From Huntiella abstrusa (Eukaryota; Ascomycota; Sordariomycetes; Microascales; Ceratocystidaceae), in the NCBI GenBank assembly GCA_025685495.1, contig JAJNMT010000214.1, forward strand, positions 62,001 through 126,000: DNA of 64,000 bases, in the 5' to 3' direction. The translations under genes were made by a program, and so were the position numbers. Positions within the stretch are counted from its first letter, which is position 1, and each line of letters starts with the position of its first letter. The notes under the pieces are model-generated. The model worked only from the letters and a program-made list of their open reading frames with translations, was not told where the DNA came from and did not search any database. Below, piece after piece: positions 1 to 8,578 of this stretch.

Positions 1-657
1 CTTGACACCAACCATCAGGGCAGCATCCCGAAGCTTGCCATCGTTACCGACAGGCCCCTTGAGGAGGTTACCTTTGTAGGGGGAGTTACGTTAGCATATA
101 TTCATGTCTATTGGACTCAGAAGAAGGAAGAAAGAAAACTTACCGACAACGTTGTTGGGAGGGCCGGAAAGGCCGGGCATGGGAACAGTGTTGCGGTTGC
201 CGGTGGCAACAGGGAAAGAAGCCTGGCCATAGGGGATAGTGGCCTCAGCGGTCTTAGCGGGAGAGGACATTTTGAATTGTTGTTGTTGTTGGTGATGAGA
301 TATCAGAGACGCTTGAAGCGACTGAAGGGTTTGAGCTTCGCGAGGAGATGCGGTAGCTGCGGAGTCAGGGTCAGGGATCACGAGATTAAGAGTCTCGGGA
401 TCAAGTAGCAAAGAGTTGCGTAGAAATTTGGTGATGTCGGCTCGGGAGTCGACTTCGGAAGGTGTTGGAGTGTGAGAAGGATTGGTCTGGCTACGAGAGC
501 GACGTTGATTTGCTGGGTTAACAGGTAAAGGGAGTTTGAAAGTTGAAGCTCGTTTTATGCGAACTGGAGAGAAATCTGAAGTAGGAGAAGAAGGTTGTTT
601 GTGTGCGTGGTGAGGAGAGAGAGGAGGTAATGACGGTAAAGAGGTGGAAGATGCCAT
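1..657 (-). CDS. Uncharacterised protein, 5' part only (runs off the window)
   Basis: Exon 1 is 657..144 and exon 2 starts at 71 and leaves the window at 1. The intron 143..72 has a GTAAGT donor, a CTAAC branch point and an AAG acceptor, and the frame stays open across it (phase 1). The first 120 residues are rich in Ser, Pro, Thr and Arg and look disordered, followed by a short glutamine tract (QQQQQ). A second in-frame Met (MSSPAK, around 268) opens a more conserved-looking stretch rich in Gly, Pro and Asn that continues as GNLLKGPVGNDGKLRDAAL in exon 2. The real start could be either Met; the downstream one would put the disordered part in the 5' UTR. I do not recognise the family and assign no function. 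Confidence 0.55.
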
Positions 658-2842
658 GTTTTATAGAGATTTGTAGATCGGTGTACAAGCCAGGCTTGTG
701 TAGTTTGGCCGCGCGTGGTTAGGCCAGGGGTGTGTAAGCCTAGTTCGTAGCTGAGTGCCAGACGACTGTAAGCGTTTCCGGGCCTAAGCGCAGCTTGAGC
801 CGGGTAAGCTAGGGTTGCTAGACGTCTACAACGACAACGCAGGCACACGTAGCTTCCTCGGTACGAAAACTGAGAATAGTCAGTCGTCCAAAAGTTGTAG
901 CACAAGGCTTTGTGTAAAATAGTGTGCAACAGCGGGAAACCGATAATCGCCGTAAAAAGAATCGGAAGAAAAAGGTGGCGTGTCGTAGATGTCGGGTTCG
1001 TAAATGGATGCCAATATTGGCGGTGTAATCGTAAACAAAAATTCCAAGTATATGGTGATGAATCTCATGGAGGAAGTTTGTTCCAAACTTCGCGCAAAGA
1101 CACGGGATACCAACTGTGATATGCCTCTCACATCGTCCCAAAACAGTAAACAAAGCTAACACTACAATCTACCGCATCAAAAGCATCAAAAGCATGATTT
1201 CAACCGTTCACTCGCTAACAGTAGCACCGCGCCATCGGCATCGAACGATTCTATTTGACACCATGTGTTAGGAGCCGCTGAGCAGTTCGTGCTGGGATTG
1301 TGCAGAGAGATTGTGAGACGCAGGGACGGTTTTGCCAGAGACTGGAATCGTATGTTTTGTTGCCTGTTTGGGACTTACACGAACAGGTACATGGTGCTGG
1401 GACGGGGATTGGAGATCTGAGCGGAAACTAACCGTCGTGGGGGTCTAGACTGTTTGAATGATGCGAGATTCTGGTACGTTGAGAGAGTTTGATATCAAAC
1501 ATCTATGACATGTCAATATGGAAAGAGTGAGGTCGACATTAATGTGGGTCAGATTTAGTCGATTGGTAGTTACTTAATATGGGTAGATCTATAGGACACA
1601 ATGGACATTCAAGATTTACAAGTGACATGTGTATTAGGGTTGCCTTTGTTATAACCCTATCAACGACCACATCTCAACCTCACGATCCAGGTGTGCATGT
1701 TTTGTTTTAAACCTAGACTTACCGAAGTACTCATTCCTTCCCGTCGATAGCCACGGTTTAAATCTAATCTTCGGAGAAATGGAACTAGTTTGAGACTATC
1801 TACACCCCCATTACTACCACAAAATTCGTATCAAGCCCGCATACGGTACACATCAACCAATATTTCCCGCCCCGGATTACACATTTCACCCGCACTCGGC
1901 TTCAAAATGACAGCCCAGCTCAACCCCGTTCTGCAAAAGTGGCGTGATGTATAGACAGCGGCAACTTCACGCGGCTACGCACGGCCATTATACCGAACCT
2001 CCATAGTCTCCAAAGCTTCCATCCATCTTCCCCCCCAAAAAGGCACTTGACTCGTTCATTCGGGCTCCACAAAGCCGGCAAAGGACCCGCTGCCGCCCTG
2101 AAAATCAGCCCACGTCTTTCATTTTCGTCTGTTTTCGTGCTGACGCTACACGACATATTGTGCGACACACCAAAGCGGGAACAACGGGTTTTCGGGGGTC
2201 AATTGCAACATGCGATAATCACGACCATGGCATTTGGCTTCCGACGTTTGGCAACTTCAGTGCGGAGATGAGAATGGAAGTCGATGTTCAAAAGTGAGCT
2301 CATGGCGAACTACAAAGGCCGTGCGACGGTGAGGGTTTGGCCGTGGTAGGTGCTGCAGATTATAGACCCATGTTTCAGAGACTCAGATCAGCCCATTTTT
2401 GGTTGGTCCGGCCGTAGTGGTTAATCTGCGACAAAGCCACCATCTTAATGGCTTGGAAATGCATGTACAGGTGTATATGGATGGTAAATATTGACAAACA
2501 TTGTGACTGTTAATGGTACAGTATAATGCATGTTAGACCGAGCTACAGAAAACGGGGTTAATCACCAAGCCGTAAACCAGTTGACTGGTGCACGTCTCAC
2601 TTCTCGTTCGACGAAAACTAAAGCTTCTGTCATTTTCATCTTTCGATTCTAGTGAATCCAAACACCTCAGCTTCCCGAGTGTTTCGCCGTGTACAACATC
2701 ATTCATCACCTTCCGAAACACTCAAATCCCGAAACCACGAGCTTACCTAATCGACGCTTGTAGGCTCGACTCTACCTCACTATCGTCGTCTGTTTGTTTG
2801 TCTTGGTTATCATCTACTCACCCAAACTACTACTCATAGACA
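658..2842. other. Intergenic, nothing recognised
   Basis: About 2.2 kb between two divergent genes. Only short open frames are present, with no family resemblance on either strand. I see no tRNA, transposon or repeat signature. The part next to 2843 is pyrimidine-rich and probably contains the promoter and 5' UTR of the following gene. Confidence 0.5.
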
Positions 2843-4414
2843 ATGGTCTTATCTACCCTCATCGGCTTTGGTGTCATTTTTGGCGCCGGCGAGGGATTTC
2901 GTTCTGCCCAGGCAAAAGCCCGTCGTGAAGAACATCGTTCACGCAAAAATAATCTCATTGTTCATGTTCCCAAGTCATCAGAGCATAGCCCCTTGCTTGA
3001 GGGACGACGCGTCGTGCTTTCTGGGAATAAACTCTACATCGATACAGGAAGATCGAATAACACACCGTTTGGACACCCATTTGCGGGATACTACCTGCCG
3101 TATCCAGAGGCACGGTACCCGGGGCTTGTCTCCACCATCACACATACTGCCCCTATCATGAATTGGATCTTCATCGATGCTAACACCTATGAAGTCAAGT
3201 TTGGTATCCGCAAAGACTCGGAAGGGAATCTTACTGGCCCGTGGGACTGTACACGACAAGACCGCCGGATGACCTTTATGGGTTGGGAAGGCTTCGTTGC
3301 TGTTCAAGAAGGCCCATTTTGGGCGTTATACTTTGACTACGATGGTGATGGTCTCAAAGGAAAGGGAATTAAAGGTGACGTCATCGAAGTCGAACTATGG
3401 CGGCGAGAAATGAAGACCGAGAAACCACCTCCACCAGACCCAGAGCTACTCAAAGAACTCATGGCCAAGCAAGAAGCCGAACGCTTAGCTAAAGCCCAAC
3501 AAGCAGGACAGACCCAACAGACAGAGCAACCCCAAGATCCTCCCAAGAAGACCCCAGCACAATTTGCAGCTGAACAAGAAGCCATCGCAAAGGCAACTCT
3601 TCTCTCTGCCCGTGCCAAAGCCCGAGCTGATGCCTCAGAACAATCTGCCGCCGCAGCTGCAGCTACATCGGAGAAGCTACCCAAGAAGAATCAAGACAAG
3701 AAGTCCAAGAGCCCCGAGAGAGGCAAAGGGAGTCAACGAAGTGATAGTGACCCTGATCAACCGGGTTCCGCACCTGCAACATCTAGCACGGGAAGTTCAA
3801 GCCCGGCAAGACACGACAGGAAGAGAAGGGGATCGCCTGGGTCTAGTTCACCCGGTAGTAGATCTATCTCTTCCGGTACGTCGGCTAGTATTTTGAATAG
3901 CGCCGGTGTAGTCACGCAGCATGGTAAAGAGACGTCCAGCCAGGTTAAAAGCCGAACTGGCCGCACCAAAACCAAGCCTGCCCCATTAGACTTACAACGA
4001 GAGCGCGGAAAGCCCCGGTCAAAGTCCAAGCCTTCCCATGCAACATCCAGTTCTTTCCGCTCAACGTCTGCATTCCCCACAGCCCCACCAATTCCACCGT
4101 CAACATCTCCGACTTCACCAAACCCCGCTACGTCGCCGTTCCCCCCAAGACAATTCCTTACTCCCAAGACCCCACGAACGGGTCGACCACCCAGAAGACA
4201 GAGTGAATCGAGGGTTTCAGCTGGGAACTCGGCGCCGAGAGTTAATAGGGAAAGACCGCCTGCTTCGAATGTTAGAGAGATGGTTAGGAGGTTCAGAACG
4301 GAGGATGATACGCTTTCGAGTGACGAGTCGGCTAGACCGGCTAGTATGTCGAGTTTGGAGAGTCTGAGGCCAGATAGTGGGCAGGGTAACCAGGAGGAGG
4401 CTAGAGAGCAATGA
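2843..4414 (+). CDS. Uncharacterised 523-aa protein with conserved N-terminal half and disordered tail
   Basis: Single-exon gene. The first ~190 residues look folded: a short hydrophobic N-terminal segment (VLSTLIGFGVIFGAG) followed by a region rich in Gly, Trp and Tyr with a patch that alternates acidic and aromatic residues (YFDYDGDG). Residues ~190-290 are rich in Lys, Glu, Ala and Gln and likely form a charged helix or coiled coil. The rest is Ser/Pro/Arg-rich and probably disordered, with several basic clusters. The start is the first ATG after a pyrimidine-rich leader. I know of no functional name for this family; the hydrophobic N terminus could be a membrane anchor, but that is inference only. 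Confidence 0.75.
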   Translation: MVLSTLIGFGVIFGAGEGFRSAQAKARREEHRSRKNNLIVHVPKSSEHSPLLEGRRVVLSGNKLYIDTGRSNNTPFGHPFAGYYLPYPEARYPGLVSTITHTAPIMNWIFIDANTYEVKFGIRKDSEGNLTGPWDCTRQDRRMTFMGWEGFVAVQEGPFWALYFDYDGDGLKGKGIKGDVIEVELWRREMKTEKPPPPDPELLKELMAKQEAERLAKAQQAGQTQQTEQPQDPPKKTPAQFAAEQEAIAKATLLSARAKARADASEQSAAAAAATSEKLPKKNQDKKSKSPERGKGSQRSDSDPDQPGSAPATSSTGSSSPARHDRKRRGSPGSSSPGSRSISSGTSASILNSAGVVTQHGKETSSQVKSRTGRTKTKPAPLDLQRERGKPRSKSKPSHATSSSFRSTSAFPTAPPIPPSTSPTSPNPATSPFPPRQFLTPKTPRTGRPPRRQSESRVSAGNSAPRVNRERPPASNVREMVRRFRTEDDTLSSDESARPASMSSLESLRPDSGQGNQEEAREQ

Positions 4415-4659
4415 AATGGTGGGTGCATTGATTAGTCATTTTGATATATAAAGAGTTGGGCATCCCTTGCCAGTGTATAGAACGAAGAATTGATAATAGA
4501 ATGTATGTTTCGAACAGACTATCTAGAGTGGCAATCATTCATCTTTGAAGAGTCAAACGGGCGTTCCATCAAGGGCTCAGGGTACCTAATCTAATGGCCA
4601 TACAAGTTACAAAGCGGGTGAAGCATGTAATCTCCTTTGAACCCTTTCAGTAGTTCATA

Positions 4660-5165
4660 TGCATAGAGATAGCACTCTTGGGCATCCGTTGGAAATCATC
4701 GCAAGGGACGACTCTTTTACACCTTCATAACAATCGCAGCTGTTGAAACTCACGACAAGATAGCAGTACCTTTCTTCGTTCCTTTCTTCATCTTTTCTCT
4801 TTATATTGTCTTTACACACACACTACTCTCTTCATTTGCTCCTCCATTCCCCTTTTTCTTCGATATCATCATTGTTTGGTTTACTTTGCGGACTTTTCTC
4901 CCTTCTTTCTTTGGTTTTGCCCATGCTGCTCTATGCAGGATGAGTCCTCCCTTCTCCTGATGGTGCTCTTTGCCTCTGTAGGTGTTCTACACGTCATCAG
5001 GTTTGGAGAAACAAGCGTTTATGTGCACAGCCGAAATTCTAATCAAAACGTAAAGATATCTTTCATTGGAGGTCTCTAGAATGCGATAGAATGTGGTATG
5101 TGCGGGCCCCCGGCGGTGTATCCGGGGTTTCACTCCCGGTATGGGTTTTTGGAGCACTTGTGGCT
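4660..5165 (+). mobile_element. LINE retrotransposon 3' end, decayed
   Basis: This segment is a diverged copy of sequence found at the 3' ends of the LINE relics at 12225-12560 (same strand) and 32540-32280 (opposite strand). Shared blocks include 'catccgt..atcatcgcaagggac', 'ctctttgcctctgt' and 'ggtgtatccgg'. No reverse-transcriptase frame precedes it, so it is a strongly 5'-truncated insertion. Any small open frames inside it are not genes. Confidence 0.6.
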
Positions 5166-5539
5166 TGTTCACATATTGCGTATTGTCCCTGGTTTAGCTG
5201 TTCAACTGAACCGGGTGCCGTAGCCACTATGATGGAAGCAGTATTTCGTAGAACCGAGTTAATGAATGAAAATAGACTAGAGTGAACGCAGGTAACACAG
5301 CTTTGATCACCGAGATTTGACAGTCATCTTGCCGGACTCGCGATGTGCGTTAGCATACTGGTGCATCAAAATATCTTTCGTTTTAGTCGTTGCTTGAGTT
5401 CTTCCTCATAAGTGGGGAGATCTTGTATTTTCCTATATACATGTACTCTTACTTTAGGATCGAACAGTGAGCAAGGGAGCTAGAACAAACAACACTTCCA
5501 TAGTAGGTATGTCTGTACATACTGAACAATTTAGACATA

Positions 5540-6640
5540 GCCATCCGTAGATGCCTTGGAATGGCTTCACTCGTGTATCGAAAGGGAAGGGAATAATCAG
5601 ATACCTCCACTCTATGGCAGCTTTCCCACCATTCGGACTCCTTCTACTGGACGAGAAACGGAGAGAAGCCACCCGACTGCACCCACTGGATAACAAATAC
5701 TCACTACGTGAAGCGCGGTACAATTCGGTGGTGAAGGGTTTGTCTGAAATCTTGGTAGCTAAAATGGACAAGCACACTGGTCTCAGCCCGCCAACATGTA
5801 TTCTTCATATGCACCCCTCGGCTCTGACTTGACCCGAAAATGAAATAGATAGATACTTGGAGGACATCCTCGTAGCTACCTCATCTACGACCATAGAATA
5901 CTCGAATGGCTCCAAAGATATGTAAGGAAACACTGGAATGGCCTGGGTCATCACTACGGATAACGAGATCATCGAGTCGGGTCACACAGTACTCTGTATA
6001 TAGAGTCGAGTAGTAGATATAGAAGCCTACGTAGCCTATGAAGCCGTTAGAGAGGCTAGAACGATCAAAGGCACGACCGAGATCTAGCTTTGTCTAGATA
6101 ATCAAACTTTCGTGTAGCTGTTGCGCAACATAGCTACCCAGAATAGCACATTACGGAAAACCATTGACGAGATCACACGTATTCTGGAAGACTGAAGGGA
6201 CGGAAATTCTGCGAAGAAGGTATAGGTGCCTTAGGTCACAGGCCATGTTAGTCTGGTAGACCATGCCGATTTAGAAGCGAAGAAAGGATGCAAGGGAGTA
6301 GTCTCGGGGCCTAGGTTAAGCCTGACCGGAGCCCGGAGATGGCGCGCCACCAACTCCGCGTCAACTTTGACAAGTGGTGGACTAGCGAGAAGAGCTAGAA
6401 CGGAGATATCGACATGTCCGGCGTAAAGCCCTACCACTTTGACCAGTATAGTAAAACTGAACGAGTTGAGCCTGGCTACAATCTGGCGGCCAAGACCGGA
6501 CACGGAGATTGTGATTGTTATCAAAGCAATTTCAGTCACTATGTTGCGCTGGGTTTTCCACTCTGCGGTGAAGGAAAAGGTCGTGCTTACTGGCGGACGT
6601 ACAAGGCGCTGAAATGCCCATGATCTTTCCAGTTTGCGGA
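5540..6640 (+). mobile_element. LINE relic: RNase H and Cys-rich C-terminal region, with stops
   Basis: Conceptual translation of the + strand gives pieces typical of the C-terminal part of fungal LINE ORF2 with RNase H, interrupted by stops and frame changes. They are a RLHPLDNKYSL block near 5680, an RNase H-like LCLDNQTFV block near 6090, a WRATNSAS-type linker near 6340 and a TGHGDCDCYQ...LCGEGK block near 6500-6580, which resembles the conserved RTGH...CxCG region. No intact frame remains. This is a different element copy from the one attached to the HET genes. Confidence 0.55.
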
Positions 6641-7214
6641 TAAAGTGCTGAGTAGGGGGAAGTCGACAAGTTTCGTGGCTTCGGGTCTACGTCGTAACAT
6701 AAAGGAGTCACGGCAGAGGATGGAAACAGCGTCTGCGTTGAGAAGGAGAAGCATGGAGGGGGCGAAGAAGAAGCAGAGAATACCATCTGGAGGTTATCTA
6801 TATTTCACAGGTCCGGCGTGTCGGATGGATACAAAATTACCGCGGCGACAGATTACTCACTTTATTACTTAATCCGCCACAAGTCAAAAATACCAAGAAG
6901 AGCCTGGGCCCGGCGGTGTGACTTCGGGCTATGCTGAGTATACACCCTCTCGGTGTTTTGTACTTTTGTTCTGCTTTGTTTCGTTTTTAACTGTTTCAAC
7001 TGGCTCACTTTCTGGTTTCGAGAGGACCTCTATACTTGAACCTTCTCGCAATTGCCGATGACCCGAGGGGGGATTCTGAGCGGACATCATCATCTGGGGT
7101 TTCGACGTGTCTGGAGAGAGAGTCGCCGTGTCAATAGGTGATGCAAGTTAGCGCAAATCTGGAACAAAGCACCAACAACAATAACGACAAAATAGTGGGC
7201 TTGTGTGAGCCCCT
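6641..7214. other. Intergenic, nothing recognised
   Basis: The stretch follows the LINE relic and precedes the dispersed repeat at 7215. It may contain the untranslated tail of the relic (a 'cccggcggtgtgac' block near 6909 recalls the LINE tails), but I cannot support any feature in it. Confidence 0.35.
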
Positions 7215-7490
7215 ATGTTAGAGGAATCAGTCACGTAACGAAATCGGGAGAACCATAATCATATTCTCCCTCTATTCTTCTATCTAATGGTGGTTTTAGT
7301 ACTATATATGTACAGTGTATGTATATGGCGTCACAGGTTGCTCAACCTCGCAGGGGTGAGTGTTCAATCAACACTACCATATGGGTGCCTGAAGTCTATT
7401 GCCTGTTTGCCCAGCAAACAGGCACCAATATATTGGGCATACGGACGGGGACCTGTAACCCTGGATCTCTGACGCTCTGCCCTGGCTGAT
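7215..7490 (+). repeat. Dispersed repeat R, copy 1 (possible Copia-type LTR piece)
   Basis: About 270 bp alignable in the same orientation to 52216-52490. Common blocks are 'ttagag.aatcagtcac', 'ctccctctattc.tctatctaatggt' and 'gtgagtgttcaatca.cacta', then the run leading to 'ggacc.gt.accc..atctctgac'. The start resembles TGTTAGAG..ATCAGTCAC ends I associate with fungal Copia LTRs. About 40 bp past the end, TGATATCAGCGC (near 7536) resembles an initiator-Met tRNA primer-binding site. It contains a perfect 11-bp hairpin at 7400-7424. The element class is inferred; the repeat pair itself is seen directly. Confidence 0.55.
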
Positions 7491-7619
7491 GGCTGCAAAA
7501 AGATGTATCCTTTGGTCTTTAGTTCTTAGTGTCAGTGATATCAGCGCTTATAAGGCGTTGCGACATCTATTGCCCAACCCAAGCCTGACTATCACCAACC
7601 CTAACCGGGTCCTCCACAC

Positions 7620-7680
7620 AGGTATGTACATATGTATGCATGTGTGTATATACATATGTACATACATACATACATACAAT
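7620..7680. repeat. TACATA-type microsatellite
   Basis: Low-complexity run of TACATA/CATGTA units. A similar run lies at 8390-8420 just upstream of HET A and another at 55677-55700 upstream of HET C. Confidence 0.7.
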
Positions 7681-7782
7681 CTGACAATGACTTGGCTGTA
7701 TTCATCAGGTATCAAGTAGGGTATCACGTATCAATCATCCATGTATGTACATAAACGTCAACAACCAACGAGGTCCACTTAT

Positions 7783-7984
7783 TGTTAGGGTTCACACACC
7801 CTTGGTTGCGGATGCACACCCCCTATCCCTTTCGATGCATATATCGGGGTCTTGTGCTCAGCCACTGGTATAAATATGTGATCCTGATTGTCATCCTTGT
7901 TTTAGATTAGTCTTCCCTCTTCAACGTGAATATATTCATTATCGCCGTCTTCCTAATACCTTGTATCACGATCAAGCTATAACA
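7783..7984 (+). mobile_element. Probable solo LTR, 202 bp
   Basis: Starts with TGTTAGGGTTCACAC and ends with AAGCTATAACA, which gives canonical TG...CA ends. It contains a TATA-like box (GGTATAAATATG near 7869). The flanking 5-mers are CTTAT on the left (7778-7782) and CCTAT on the right (7985-7989), a target-site duplication with one C/T difference. No internal region is attached, so it would be a solo LTR. The boundaries rest on these terminal signals only. Confidence 0.45.
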
Positions 7985-8040
7985 CCTATTGGTTGTCAAC
8001 CCCCGCACTGACGTCACCCAATGTACCCCGATAACACCCC

Positions 8041-8245
8041 AGCAGTTTGATAGATGGCTACCCACCAAGTGTTCGCTTCTCACCGATAACTGTTGTCGTT
8101 GTTGTTGTATTCTTTAACGTCTACCTTCACTGATAACTGTGTAGGAATTGAACCCTATATAGCCATGATAGAACATTCCCCAATAACAAAGTACAAAGGT
8201 TACGCTTCTTTTTGGCGCAGTGGTATGCTGATGCCTCCCAGTCCG
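8041..8245 (+). repeat. Dispersed repeat S, copy 1 (diverged, with internal insertion)
   Basis: Related to the inverted copies at 36657-36823 (- strand) and 38388-38556 (+ strand). Shared blocks are 'gatggctac.cac', 'gataactg..taggaattg', 'aacaaagtacaaagg' and the strongly conserved end 'ctttttggcgcagtggtatgctgatgcctcccagtccgtc'. This copy has an extra ~50 bp including a GTTGTTGTTGT tract. The TTGGCGCAGTGGTA block resembles a tRNA A box. Confidence 0.6.
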
Positions 8246-8578
8246 TCGGCTTGCAACCAATAAGTGCTAGACATACAAGACATCGATTAATAGCTTATGT
8301 TTAAGGTCGTTAACCTCTAGCGAACTTGCTTGGTGTGCATAATTACAAGGATCATCGGGGGCACATAATTTCATGATGTGAGATTATGTGTATGTATATA
8401 TGTACATATGTACATATATAGACACCGGGGCATTTGACGCCCGACGAAATGTAACCACGTGAGTTGCCTAAATTCAGGCTCATTTCAGGCCGCACATATT
8501 TTCAGGAAAACTATGGAATACTAAACTCATCGACCTCAAAGCCCGAAGAATCTTTTCAAATATTTTAGTCTATTTTCA

